From Phenylobacterium sp. (GTDB lineage: Bacteria > Pseudomonadota > Alphaproteobacteria > Caulobacterales > Caulobacteraceae): DNA of 13,153 bases. Location of the stretch: NCBI GenBank assembly GCA_028290925.1, contig JAQGIX010000306.1, positions 1 through 13,153 on the forward strand. Reading direction: 5' to 3'. Positions 5,495 through 12,577 of the stretch are shown one piece after another. The translations under genes were made by a program, and so were the position numbers. The notes under the pieces were generated by a model. It was not told the DNA's origin, did no database searches, and worked only from the letters and a program-made list of their open reading frames with translations. Position 1 is the stretch's first letter. Each line of letters opens with the position of its first letter.

Positions 5495-6433
5495 ATGACT
5501 CAAGCCCCCCGGCATTTCGTCGACCTCTGGAAGCTCGAGGCCTCCGACCTGCGCGCCATCCTGGATGACGCCCGGGCCCGCAAGGCCGCGCGGCTCGGCT
5601 GGCCGAAGGGCCAGCCCGACGCCGACAAGCCGGCCGAGCACCGGACGCTGGCGATGATCTTCGAGAAGCACTCCACGCGGACCCGCTTCTCGTTCGACGC
5701 GGCCATGCGCCAGCTGGGCGGGGACGTGATCATCTCCAACGCCGCCGACATGCAGCTCGGCCGCGGCGAGCCGATCGAGGACACCGCCCGGGTGCTGTCG
5801 CGGATGGTCGACGCCATCATGGTCCGCGCCAACGTCCACGAGGACCTGGAGCGCCTGGCGATGAACGCTACCGTGCCGGTGATCAACGGCCTCTCCGACA
5901 AGGGCCACCCCTGCCAGATCATGGCCGACCTCCTGACCATCGAGGAGCATCGCGGGCCGCTGAGGGGCAAGACCATCGCCTGGGTCGGCGACGGCAACAA
6001 CGTCTGCGCGAGCTTCATCCACGCCGCGCCGAAGCTGGGCTACACCCTGCGGATCGCCGCACCGGCCATCTACCACCCCGACCTCGTGGACCTGGCCCGC
6101 GCCGCCGAGCAGCAGGGGCACGTGGAGACCACCCACGATCCGCGCGAGGCGGTTGAAGGCGCCCACGCCGTGATCACCGACACCTGGGTCTCCATGGGCG
6201 ACACCGACCACGACGACCGGATCGACGCCCTGGAGGCCTATCAGGTGGACGAGACCCTGATGGACCTGGCCGACCCGCAGGCGGTGTTCCTGCACTGCCT
6301 GCCCGCCCACCGCGGCGAGGAGGTGACCGACGCGGTCATCGACGGGCCGCAGAGCGTCATCTTGGACGAAGCCGAGAACCGCATCCACGCCCAGAAGTCG
6401 ATCCTGGCCTGGTGCTTCGGGAAGGTGGGGTGA
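5495..6433 (+). CDS. argF: Ornithine carbamoyltransferase
   Basis: ArgF joins carbamoyl phosphate to ornithine to give citrulline in the cytoplasm, the step before argininosuccinate. The 312-residue product has the carbamoyl-phosphate motif Ser-Thr-Arg-Thr-Arg at 60-64, the Gly-His-Pro-Cys-Gln segment, Trp-Val-Gly-Asp-Gly-Asn-Asn for the second domain, Asp-Thr-Trp-Val-Ser-Met-Gly for the ornithine loop, and His-Cys-Leu-Pro-Ala-His-Arg-Gly at 267-274. The length is standard for the anabolic enzyme. The start is the ATG at 5495 with a purine-rich GGGGAA upstream; the TTG at 5483 is in frame but less likely. A GANTC site (5497-5501) begins on the last base of the start codon. Repeat copy D follows the stop. 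Confidence 0.96.
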   Translation: MTQAPRHFVDLWKLEASDLRAILDDARARKAARLGWPKGQPDADKPAEHRTLAMIFEKHSTRTRFSFDAAMRQLGGDVIISNAADMQLGRGEPIEDTARVLSRMVDAIMVRANVHEDLERLAMNATVPVINGLSDKGHPCQIMADLLTIEEHRGPLRGKTIAWVGDGNNVCASFIHAAPKLGYTLRIAAPAIYHPDLVDLARAAEQQGHVETTHDPREAVEGAHAVITDTWVSMGDTDHDDRIDALEAYQVDETLMDLADPQAVFLHCLPAHRGEEVTDAVIDGPQSVILDEAENRIHAQKSILAWCFGKVG

Positions 6434-6440
6434 ACCAAGG

Positions 6441-6589
6441 GTGTCATCCTGGTTTCGCCGCAGGCGAAGACCGGGACCCATAAGCCTCGATGCTGCAGGA
6501 TTGAATGCGCCCGCGCTGAGGGTCTTTCCTCGGCATCCGGCGTTTATGGGTCCCGGACAAGCCGCTCGCGCGGCTTTCCGGGATGACAC
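6441..6589. repeat. Composite palindromic intergenic repeat (copy D, most complete)
   Basis: Outer ends GTGTCATCC (6441-6449) and GGATGACAC (6581-6589) form a perfect 9-bp pair. Inner arms CCGGGACCCATAA (6471-6483) and TTATGGGTCCCGG (6544-6556) form a perfect 13-bp pair around a 60-base core. Each side also holds a local hairpin: TTCGCC-GCA-GGCGAA (6454-6468) on the left and AAGCCGC-TCGC-GCGGCTT (6559-6576) on the right. It fills the space between convergent argF and DUF6580. I see no coding sequence in the 60-base core. Confidence 0.85.
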
Positions 6590-6595
6590 GGAATG

Positions 6596-7162
6596 TTAGG
6601 CCCGCGCCAACGCCCGCTCCCCCGTTTCCCGCGCCCGCAGGCCTTCCAGCGCCAGCATGCCGAGGCCGGCGAACACCCAGTCGCCGACCAAGGTCGCGCG
6701 GAAGAACGGCAGGGCGAGGGTGTAGCAGTCCATCAGGCCGCTCAGGGTGCGCGGATACAGGGTCCCGCCGGCCCAGACGCCGAGATTGCTGACCAGGAAG
6801 AAGGCCACCGGCGCGCCGACCACCACGCCGACGCGCGCGGCGAGCGGCTTGTCGGCCATCCAGCGCGCCACCAGCGCGATGATCAGGAAGGCGGCGTAGT
6901 CGAACACCCGGCCGGCGTGGATCGGCCGGCCGTCGTAGGCGAGGTTCAGCACCGTGTCGGAGATCAGGAGGCCGGCGAACGGCGCCGCCATCCAGGCGAG
7001 GTTTCGGCCCAGGTAGAGCCCGCCCAGCACGAACATCGCGCCCACCGGCGTCAGGTTCGGCAGGTGGGGCAGCACCCGGTAGACGGCGACGGCGAGGATC
7101 GCGCCCAGGGTCGCAAGGCGGGTCCAGCCGAAGGCTGCGAGCGAGGCGGTGATCTTGGACAT
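6596..7162 (-). CDS. DUF6580 family membrane protein
   Basis: The 188-residue product is very hydrophobic, with about five or six membrane segments (near 14-32, 37-53, 56-74, 84-101, 107-127 and 142-173). The motif Asn-Leu-Thr-Pro-Val-Gly-Ala-Met-Phe-Val-Leu-Gly-Gly at 36-48, an Ile-Ser-Asp-Thr-Val-Leu-Asn near 67-73, and the late Asn-Leu-Gly-Val-Trp-Ala-Gly-Gly are those of DUF6580 proteins, which are annotated as putative transport proteins with some likeness to the substrate-binding component of ECF vitamin transporters. The substrate is unknown and no ECF ATPases lie nearby. The start at 7162 has GGAG 4 bases upstream; an earlier in-frame ATG at 7231 adds a Gly/Arg-rich stretch and is rejected. 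It diverges from hslO. Confidence 0.75.
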   Translation of the reverse strand: MSKITASLAAFGWTRLATLGAILAVAVYRVLPHLPNLTPVGAMFVLGGLYLGRNLAWMAAPFAGLLISDTVLNLAYDGRPIHAGRVFDYAAFLIIALVARWMADKPLAARVGVVVGAPVAFFLVSNLGVWAGGTLYPRTLSGLMDCYTLALPFFRATLVGDWVFAGLGMLALEGLRARETGERALARA

Positions 7163-7287
7163 GGGACTCCACCGGCGAGGTTTGCGAGGCGAGCTATAGC
7201 GCGCGCCGCCTCCGCCGCCCAGTGTCCGCAAGGCCCGCCCTGCGGCGGGACGACGCCTTCCCGCAGGCCGCGATGCAGGTCAGGCTC

Positions 7288-7312
7288 GAATCCTGGCGAC
7301 CTTTCCCTATAT
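7288..7312 (+). promoter_or_regulatory. Possible hslO promoter region with GANTC site
   Basis: GAATC at 7288-7292 is a CcrM site 28 bases before the hslO start. CTATAT at 7307-7312 could serve as a -10 element; it would place the transcript start within a few bases of the ATG at 7321, and no Shine-Dalgarno is evident there. No good -35 is visible, so this is a weak call. Confidence 0.3.
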
Positions 7313-7320
7313 GGGTCCGG

Positions 7321-8226
7321 ATGACTTCCACTGTTCCTGATGACCTGGTCAGCGCCTTCCAGATCGAGGGCGAGCCCGTGCGCGGCCGTCTGGCGCGCCT
7401 GGGCCCGGCGATCCACGAGATCCTCACCGGCCACGCCTACCCCGAGCCGGTGGCGAATCTGCTGGGCGAGGCCTGCGCGCTGGCCGCCCTGGTCGGCTCC
7501 AACCTGAAGTTCGAGGGCCGGCTGATCCTGCAGGCGCAGGGCTCGGGCCCGGTGCGCTTCGTGGTCGCCGACTACGACACCACGGGCGGCCTGCGCGGCT
7601 ACTGCCGCTACGACGAAGCGGCGGTGGCCAAGGCCTGCGAAGGCTTCGTGCGGCCCGGCGCCCGCTCGCTGCTGGGCGACGGGATCTTCATCATGACCGT
7701 CGACCAGGGCGCCGACATGGAGCGCTACCAGGGCGTCACCGCCATCGAGGGCGAGACCCTGGCGCTCTGCGCCGAGCAGTACTTCGCCCAGTCCGAGCAG
7801 ACGCCCACCCGCGTGCGGCTGGCGGTCGGCCAGGCCGACGAGGGCCAGGGCCCGCAATGGCGGGCCGGCGGAGTGCTGATCCAGTACGTCGCCTCCGACG
7901 ACGCCCGCGGCTCCACGGAGGAGGCCTGGAACCGCACCCAGGCGTTCTTCGAGACCATCGGCGAGGACGAGCTGATCGATCCCAGCCTGGCCTCCAACAC
8001 CCTGCTCTGGCGGCTCTTCCACGAGGACGGGGTGCGGGTGTTCGGCGCCAAGCCGCTGCGCGCCTTCTGCCGCTGCAGCCAGCACCGCATCGAGAACGTG
8101 CTGAAGTCCTTCCCGGCCGCCGAGCGCGCCGAAATGGTCGAGGACGACGGCAAGATCCGCGTCACCTGCGAGTACTGCAGCCGCGTCTACGCCGTCGAGC
8201 CGGCGGCCCTGGAGCCGGCGGCTTAG
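7321..8226 (+). CDS. hslO: Redox-regulated holdase chaperone Hsp33
   Basis: Hsp33 is a cytoplasmic chaperone that holds unfolding proteins when oxidised; the reduced form binds zinc through four cysteines. The 301-residue product begins the family domain at Asp-Asp-Leu-Val-Ser-Ala-Phe-Gln-Ile, has the Gly-Glu-Ala-Cys-Ala-Leu-Ala-Ala-Leu-Val-Gly segment typical of the N-domain, and ends with the zinc site Cys250-x-Cys252 and Cys283-x-x-Cys286. The length fits the family. The start is the ATG at 7321; an in-frame earlier start at 7222 would add 33 residues with no family likeness. It faces away from DUF6580 and ends before a hairpin shared with the convergent gene. Confidence 0.96.
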   Translation: MTSTVPDDLVSAFQIEGEPVRGRLARLGPAIHEILTGHAYPEPVANLLGEACALAALVGSNLKFEGRLILQAQGSGPVRFVVADYDTTGGLRGYCRYDEAAVAKACEGFVRPGARSLLGDGIFIMTVDQGADMERYQGVTAIEGETLALCAEQYFAQSEQTPTRVRLAVGQADEGQGPQWRAGGVLIQYVASDDARGSTEEAWNRTQAFFETIGEDELIDPSLASNTLLWRLFHEDGVRVFGAKPLRAFCRCSQHRIENVLKSFPAAERAEMVEDDGKIRVTCEYCSRVYAVEPAALEPAA

Positions 8227-8230
8227 CGGA

Positions 8231-8250
8231 GCTCCCCCTTGCGGGGGCGC
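8231..8250. terminator. Hairpin between convergent genes
   Basis: CCCCC at 8234-8238 and GGGGG at 8243-8247 flank a TTGC loop; two outer G-C pairs follow after one mismatch. It lies in the 26-base gap between the hslO stop and the stop of the convergent gene. There is no T run, so termination strength is uncertain, but it could act in both directions. Confidence 0.45.
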
Positions 8251-8252
8251 AT

Positions 8253-8741
8253 CTATTCGCCGATCGCCTGGCAGACCGCCCGTATGGCCTCGCTCTCGGA
8301 GCCGACCGGGTCCTGCCAGGGCCGGCCTTCGGCGGTGCGGTTGGCCAGCTCGCCCTGCAGGTTGTTGCCGGCATAGACCGTCATGGTCAGCACCGCGATG
8401 CGGCCCGCCTCGCAGTCGACGTTCCAATGCGCCATGCCGGAGCGGGCGGTGACGCCGACCTTCAACAGGATGGGCCGGAATAGCTCGGTGCGCACATCGG
8501 CCTGCGCCAGGCCGTCCGGCGTGAGGGTCACCCCGCCCGGCGCCATAAGCTTCACGCCCTCGTAGTCGTAGGCCAGCAGCATCCACTCGCCGCCGCGGAC
8601 ATATTTCGAGGTCCAGGCGACCACGTCGTCCCGCTGCAAGCTGGACGGGGCCGGCCACGCCGCCGATGTCGACGGCTCGGGCGTGAGTTTCGGCGGGGCT
8701 TGGGTGGCCGCCAGGAGGGCCGTGACGATCAGGCTGAGCAT
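8253..8741 (-). CDS. Secreted surface-adhesin E-like protein
   Basis: The 162-residue product has a short hydrophobic N-terminus (Leu-Ser-Leu-Ile-Val-Thr-Ala-Leu-Leu-Ala-Ala) that looks like a signal peptide with cleavage near 14-16, followed by a Pro-rich stretch. The C-terminal half has Asp-Cys110, a Tyr-Ala-Gly-Asn-Asn strand, Pro-Trp-Gln-Asp-Pro-Val-Gly-Ser-Glu-Ser and Cys157, the Cys...Trp...Ser...Cys pattern of the surface-adhesin protein E domain; the two cysteines could form a disulfide. In the founding Haemophilus protein this fold binds host matrix, but in free-living bacteria its role is unknown. It lies 52 bases downstream of metZ on the same strand and could be cotranscribed. A plain hypothetical periplasmic protein is the fallback. 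Confidence 0.6.
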   Translation of the reverse strand: MLSLIVTALLAATQAPPKLTPEPSTSAAWPAPSSLQRDDVVAWTSKYVRGGEWMLLAYDYEGVKLMAPGGVTLTPDGLAQADVRTELFRPILLKVGVTARSGMAHWNVDCEAGRIAVLTMTVYAGNNLQGELANRTAEGRPWQDPVGSESEAIRAVCQAIGE

Positions 8742-8793
8742 GCGGGATCAGCTTGCCACGCTCAAACAACCCCGGCCATGAGGCCGGTCGGAA

Positions 8794-9975
8794 TCAGGCC
8801 GCGTCCAGCGCCCGGCTGATGTCGCGGCTGAGGTCGCCCGGGCCTTCGAGGCCGATGCTGATCCGCACCCAGCCTTCGGTGAGCCCGATCTCCAGCCGCT
8901 CGGCCTCCGGCATGGACCGGTGGGTGGTGGTCGAGGGATGGGTCGCCATGGACTTGGCGTCGCCGAGGTTGTTGGAGATGTCGACGATCTGCAGGGCGTC
9001 GAGGAACCGCCAGGCCGCCGCCCGGTCGCCCAGGTCGAAGGCGATGACATTGCCGCCACCGGTCATCTGGTTGGCGATGGTCGCCGCCTGCGGATGGTCC
9101 GGCCGTCCCGGATAGATGACGCGCTTCACCTTGCGGCTCTCGGCCATCACCTCGGCCAGCTTGCCGGCGTTCTGGGTCTGGCGCAGCACCCGCAGCTCCA
9201 GCGTCTCCAGGCCCTTCAGCAGCACCCAGCTGTTGAACGGCGACAGCGCCGGGCCGGTGTGGCGCAGCAGGTCCTTGTAGGCCTCGGTCATCAGCGCCTC
9301 GGCGCCGAGGATCGCGCCGCCCAGCACCCGGCCCTGGCCGTCGATGTGCTTGGTGGCCGAATAGACGACGATGTCGGCGCCCAGCGCCAAGGGCTTCTGG
9401 AAGATCGGGGTGGCGAACACGTTGTCGACGATCAGCTTGGCGCCGGCCGCGTGCGCGATCTCGGCGACCGCGCCGATGGCGGTCACTTCCAGCAAGGGAT
9501 TGGCCGGGCTCTCCACCAGGAAGGCCTTGGTGTTGGGCCGCACCGCGGCGCGCCAGGCCTCCAGGTCGGTGGCGTCGACATAGGTGGTCTCCACCCCGAA
9601 CCGCGGCAGCAGGTTGGACACGATCCAGCGGCAGGAGCCGAACAGGGCGCGGCCCGCCACCACGTGGTCGCCGGCCCGCGTCAGGCCCATCAGCGCGGCC
9701 TGCACGGCGGCCATGCCCGAGGCGGTGGCCCGGCACAACTCGGCGCCTTCCATCAGCGCCAGCCGGTCCTCGAACATCTGCGTCGTGGGGTTGCCGAAGC
9801 GCTGGTAGATGAACCCCGGCTCGCCGCCGAACCGGCGGTCGGCGGCCTCGGCGCTGTCGTAGGCGAAGCTCTGGGTCAGGAACAGGGCCTCGGAGATCTC
9901 GCCGTACGGCGAGCGGGCCATGCCGCCGCGCACAGCCCGGGTCTCGATTTCCCAGTCGCGCGGATCCTCGGCCAT
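8794..9975 (-). CDS. metZ: O-succinylhomoserine sulfhydrylase
   Basis: MetZ uses sulfide to turn an activated homoserine into homocysteine, the direct sulfhydrylation route to methionine; it is a cytoplasmic Cys/Met-metabolism PLP enzyme. The 393-residue product has Gln-Ser-Phe-Ala-Tyr-Asp-Ser-Ala, Tyr-Gln-Arg-Phe-Gly-Asn-Pro-Thr, Ala-Thr-Ala-Ser-Gly-Met-Ala-Ala, and the PLP lysine K209 in Ser-Ala-Thr-Lys-His-Ile-Asp-Gly-Gln-Gly-Arg, where the Asp-Gly-Gln-Gly-Arg form is typical of MetZ rather than MetB. The C-terminus has Leu-Thr-Glu-Gly-Trp-Val-Arg-Ile-Ser-Ile-Gly-Leu-Glu. The start is the ATG at 9975 with an AAGGGG upstream. The frame runs far upstream, antisense to dcd, but that part has no family likeness. 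Preference for succinyl over acetyl esters is inferred from family. Confidence 0.92.
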   Translation of the reverse strand: MAEDPRDWEIETRAVRGGMARSPYGEISEALFLTQSFAYDSAEAADRRFGGEPGFIYQRFGNPTTQMFEDRLALMEGAELCRATASGMAAVQAALMGLTRAGDHVVAGRALFGSCRWIVSNLLPRFGVETTYVDATDLEAWRAAVRPNTKAFLVESPANPLLEVTAIGAVAEIAHAAGAKLIVDNVFATPIFQKPLALGADIVVYSATKHIDGQGRVLGGAILGAEALMTEAYKDLLRHTGPALSPFNSWVLLKGLETLELRVLRQTQNAGKLAEVMAESRKVKRVIYPGRPDHPQAATIANQMTGGGNVIAFDLGDRAAAWRFLDALQIVDISNNLGDAKSMATHPSTTTHRSMPEAERLEIGLTEGWVRISIGLEGPGDLSRDISRALDAA

Positions 9976-10063
9976 GGCGGGCCCCTTCTCGAAACGTGGG
10001 CGCAGGAACCGCAGCGGCGCGCGGGCGTCAAGCGGGGCTTTCCTCAAAGCGGCGCCAGATCGC

Positions 10064-10091
10064 TTGCAAGACTCAGCGTCTCCGCTAAGGC
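10064..10091 (+). promoter_or_regulatory. Probable dcd promoter with a GANTC site in the spacer
   Basis: TTGCAAG at 10064-10070 and GCTAAGGC at 10084-10091 resemble the Caulobacter housekeeping promoter (TTGACGS, 10-14 bases, GCTANAWC) with a 13-base spacer. GACTC at 10070-10074 is a CcrM site just after the -35. The transcript would begin about 10098-10102, at or just before the dcd ATG (10102), so the mRNA may be leaderless; there is no well-placed Shine-Dalgarno. Confidence 0.5.
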
Positions 10092-10101
10092 TCGGCCGCC
10101 C

Positions 10102-11124
10102 ATGAGCGACGCCAACCGCCCCGGCATCCTGCCCAGCCAGTCCATCGACGCCCTGATCGCCCAGGGCGCGATCACCTCGGGCAGCCCGTTCGATTCCGAC
10201 CAGGTGCAGCCGGCCAGCCTTGACCTGCGGCTGGGCAGCCGCGTGTGGCGGGTGCGGGCCTCCTTCCTGCCGGGCCACGGCCGCAAGGTGATGGACCGCA
10301 TCGCCGACGTGGCCATGCACGAGCTCGACCTGGTGGCCGGCGCGGTGCTGGAGAAGGGCTGCGTTTACATCGCCGAGCTGCAGGAGCGCCTGGCCCTGCC
10401 GGCCGGCATCTCGGCGCGGGCCAATCCGAAGAGCTCCACCGGCCGGGTGGACGTGTTCGTCCGCCTGCTCACCGACGGCGGCCCCGCCTTCGACGACGTG
10501 GAGGAGGGCTACCGCGGCCCGCTGTTCATGGAGATCGCGCCGCAGACCTTCTCGGTGTTGGTGCGGCGCGGTACGCGGCTCAACCAGCTGCGCCTGAAGC
10601 GCGGCGTGCCCGAGCGCCTGCGGATCGAGAGCGTCGGCGTCGACCTCTCCGACGGCATCGCCGGCTTCCGCGCGCGCCGCCACGCACCGGTCGTCGACCT
10701 CGACAAGGAGGACGGCCACGATCCCCGCGACTACTGGGAACCGCTCGTCCCGCGCGGCGGTGAGCTGCTGCTCGACCCCGGCGAGTTCTACATCCTGGCC
10801 TCCAAGCAGCCGGTCGAGATCCCGGTGATGGAAGCCGCGGAGATGACGCCGATCGATCCCTCGGTGGGGGAGTTCCGGGTGCACTACGCCGGCTTCTTCG
10901 ATCCCGGCTTCGGCACTGACGAGGCGCACGGCAAGGGCTCGCGCGGGGTGCTCGAAGTCCGCAGCCACGAGACCCCGTTCATCCTGGAGGACGGCCAGAC
11001 CGTGGCCCGCCTGGTCTATGAGCCGCTCACCGACCGACCCGCGCGGCTCTATGGCGACCTCGGGTCGCATTACCAGCGCCAGGGGCTCAAGCTATCCAAG
11101 CACTTCAGGGCCTGGGGCGAATAG
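10102..11124 (+). CDS. dcd: dCTP deaminase, long two-domain form
   Basis: The enzyme deaminates dCTP to dUTP and so feeds dTTP synthesis. This 340-residue product is the long alphaproteobacterial type, about twice the classical 190-residue Dcd, and appears to be two dUTPase-like barrels fused. The N-half has Gln-Pro-Ala-Ser-Leu-Asp-Leu-Arg-Leu-Gly and Asn-Pro-Lys-Ser-Ser-Thr-Gly-Arg (Ser111-Arg115), like the nucleotide-binding loop. The C-half has Ala-Gly-Phe-Phe-Asp-Pro-Gly-Phe-Gly and Arg-Gly-Val-Leu-Glu285-Val-Arg, like the catalytic Asp-Pro-Gly-Phe...Leu-Glu-Leu segment. The start is the ATG at 10102; the same frame is open far upstream, antisense to metZ, without likeness to any family. 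TraB follows 31 bases after the stop. Confidence 0.9.
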   Translation: MSDANRPGILPSQSIDALIAQGAITSGSPFDSDQVQPASLDLRLGSRVWRVRASFLPGHGRKVMDRIADVAMHELDLVAGAVLEKGCVYIAELQERLALPAGISARANPKSSTGRVDVFVRLLTDGGPAFDDVEEGYRGPLFMEIAPQTFSVLVRRGTRLNQLRLKRGVPERLRIESVGVDLSDGIAGFRARRHAPVVDLDKEDGHDPRDYWEPLVPRGGELLLDPGEFYILASKQPVEIPVMEAAEMTPIDPSVGEFRVHYAGFFDPGFGTDEAHGKGSRGVLEVRSHETPFILEDGQTVARLVYEPLTDRPARLYGDLGSHYQRQGLKLSKHFRAWGE

Positions 11125-11155
11125 TTACGGTCCTCGGCCCGAGACGGGGGATGCG

Positions 11156-12061
11156 ATGCGTATCTTTCGCATGGTCGCGGCCAGGATCGTTCCCGGGTTC
11201 GTTCTCTGGGCTGCGATCCTGTTCGGGGGGCTTGGAGCGGCTGGCGCGGCGGGGGCTGCGCCGGCCCTCTGGGTTGTGAAGTCCGACCACGCCCAGATCT
11301 ACCTGTTCGGCACCCTGCACGCCCTGTCGCCGGCCGCCGCCAGGTGGCGCACCCCGCTCTATGATCAGGTCTACGCCAAGGCCCAGACGGTCTGGTTCGA
11401 GACCGACGTGGCCGGCGCCGACCCCATGGCTCTCTCCAACCTGGTCGCCCATTACGGCGTCGATCCCGCCCGGCGGCTGAGCCAGAAGCTGCAGCCGCGG
11501 GAGGTGGAGGTGCTGCGCCGCCAGGCCGACCTGCCGCGCATCGACCACCTGCGCCCCTGGGCCGCGGCCCTGATGCTTTCCATGCAGCCGATGCTGGCCC
11601 AAGGCGCCCAGACCGAGGCCGGCGCCGACGTCACCCTGACGCGGGCGGCGCGGGCCGGCGCCAAGCCGGTGAAGTTCTTCGAGACCCTCGAGGACCAGGC
11701 CCGGCTGTTCGCCGACCTGCCGGAGCCGGCGGAGGTCCAGTACCTCACCGACGTCCTGAAGGCGCGGACCCGGCCGCAGCGCGGCCGGCCGCGCGGGGAG
11801 CCCCTGGAGCAGGCCTGGCTCGAGGGCGATCTCGCCCGGCTCGGCCCCGGCCTGGTGGGCGAGATGAAGACCCAGAACCCGGCGCTCTACCAGGCGCTGC
11901 TGGAGCGCCGCAACGAGGCCTGGGCCGAGACGCTCAGCCGCGAGCTGGCCATCGGCGCCAAGGTCGAGCTGGTCAATGTGGGGGCCCTGCACATGGTCGG
12001 CGACGACGGCCTGCCGGCCCTGCTGAAGGCCCGCGGCTACACGGTCGAACGGGTTCAATAG
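11156..12061 (+). CDS. TraB/GumN family protein with signal peptide
   Basis: The 301-residue product begins with basic residues and a hydrophobic stretch ending Ala-Ala-Gly-Ala-Ala-Pro-Ala near 30-37, a likely signal peptide. The mature part opens with Leu-Trp-Val-Val-Lys-Ser and the family motif Leu-Phe-Gly-Thr-Leu-His (50-55), has Trp-Phe-Glu-Thr-Asp near 80-84, and closes with Val-Gly-Ala-Leu-His-Met-Val-Gly-Asp-Asp-Gly-Leu (275-286), as in the TraB/GumN/Tiki group. Some eukaryotic members are metalloproteases; the bacterial role is not known. GGGGG lies 5 bases before the ATG at 11156. It follows dcd by 31 bases and could be cotranscribed. Confidence 0.88.
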   Translation: MRIFRMVAARIVPGFVLWAAILFGGLGAAGAAGAAPALWVVKSDHAQIYLFGTLHALSPAAARWRTPLYDQVYAKAQTVWFETDVAGADPMALSNLVAHYGVDPARRLSQKLQPREVEVLRRQADLPRIDHLRPWAAALMLSMQPMLAQGAQTEAGADVTLTRAARAGAKPVKFFETLEDQARLFADLPEPAEVQYLTDVLKARTRPQRGRPRGEPLEQAWLEGDLARLGPGLVGEMKTQNPALYQALLERRNEAWAETLSRELAIGAKVELVNVGALHMVGDDGLPALLKARGYTVERVQ

Positions 12062-12070
12062 GTAAGTACC

Positions 12071-12138
12071 CACGACATAATGTCGTGCTTGCTTGACACA
12101 TTCGCTGTGTCATGTTTCCTTGTCATCCAGACCGGATG
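12071..12138. promoter_or_regulatory. Three inverted repeats before the membrane-Xre operon (candidate operators)
   Basis: CACGACAT-A-ATGTCGTG at 12071-12087 is a perfect 8-bp palindrome around one base. TGACACA-TTCGC-TGTGTCA at 12094-12112 is a perfect 7-bp inverted repeat overlapping a TTGACA -35-like hexamer at 12093-12098. CATCC-AGACC-GGATG at 12124-12138 is a third, 5-bp pair. A CATAAT at 12076-12081 inside the first could be a -10. This is a more AT-rich stretch than its surroundings, and binding by the Xre protein encoded downstream is inferred. Confidence 0.55.
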
Positions 12139-12160
12139 GATTGACTTGGGAGTGATGACG

Positions 12161-12577
12161 ATGGCGGCGGGCAGACGCGGATTGATACTCTCCCTGGCGA
12201 TCATGGCGGGCCTGATGGCTGTCCTGCTGGCGTCGCGTGGCTGGGTGCAGGCCTCGGGCTTGTGGGGCGTCGGCATGGTCGAGGTCGTGATGGTCGCAGC
12301 GCTGTTGGCGTCGTCATGGGTATGGTGGCGTGGTCTCGACGAGGCGGCGCGCGAGGCGCACAAGTTCGCCTGGTGGTGGGGCGGCAGCGCGGCGCTCCTG
12401 GTCGTCGGACTTCTCCTGATCTTCGTGGTCAAGACCCGCGACGTCTCCCGCCTGCCGATGCCGGATGGCCACACCGACGCGGCGGCCTATGTCGTCGCGG
12501 GCGCGCTGGGCGTGATGCTGCTCGAAGTGGTGGGCTATGGCCTGGCGTGGCTTGGCTGGTGGATGCACCGCCGGTGA
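12161..12577 (+). CDS. Four-helix membrane protein paired with an Xre regulator
   Basis: The 138-residue product is predicted to span the membrane four times (about 6-24, 31-56, 69-90 and 106-134), with a cytoplasmic or periplasmic loop holding Leu-Asp-Glu-Ala-Ala-Arg-Glu-Ala-His-Lys at 59-68 and a polar loop at 91-105. I do not recognise a named family with confidence; small membrane proteins with a similar Asp-Glu-x-x-Arg loop are often found beside tiny Xre regulators. The ATG at 12161 has GGGAG 8 bases upstream; the ATG at 12155 is too close to it, and the frame's first ATG at 12080 lies inside the palindrome. Its stop overlaps the start of the next gene (GTGA), so the two are translationally coupled. 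Confidence 0.65.
   Translation: MAAGRRGLILSLAIMAGLMAVLLASRGWVQASGLWGVGMVEVVMVAALLASSWVWWRGLDEAAREAHKFAWWWGGSAALLVVGLLLIFVVKTRDVSRLPMPDGHTDAAAYVVAGALGVMLLEVVGYGLAWLGWWMHRR

Noticed and set aside
7051..8769. 572-residue minus-strand frame over hslO
   Set aside because: It is antisense to hslO, crosses two other genes and matches no family; typical shadow in high-GC DNA.
8794..11070. Long minus-strand frame extending MetZ to about 758 residues
   Set aside because: The extra N-terminal part is antisense to dcd and has no family likeness; the MetZ domain begins at the ATG at 9975.
8920..11124. Long plus-strand frame extending Dcd to about 734 residues
   Set aside because: The upstream part is the opposite strand of metZ, rich in Gly/Arg/Gln/His as GC-rich shadows are; dcd starts at 10102.
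12080..12160. ATG at 12080 as start of the membrane protein
   Set aside because: It lies within the first palindrome, has no Shine-Dalgarno, and the added residues cross two further inverted repeats.
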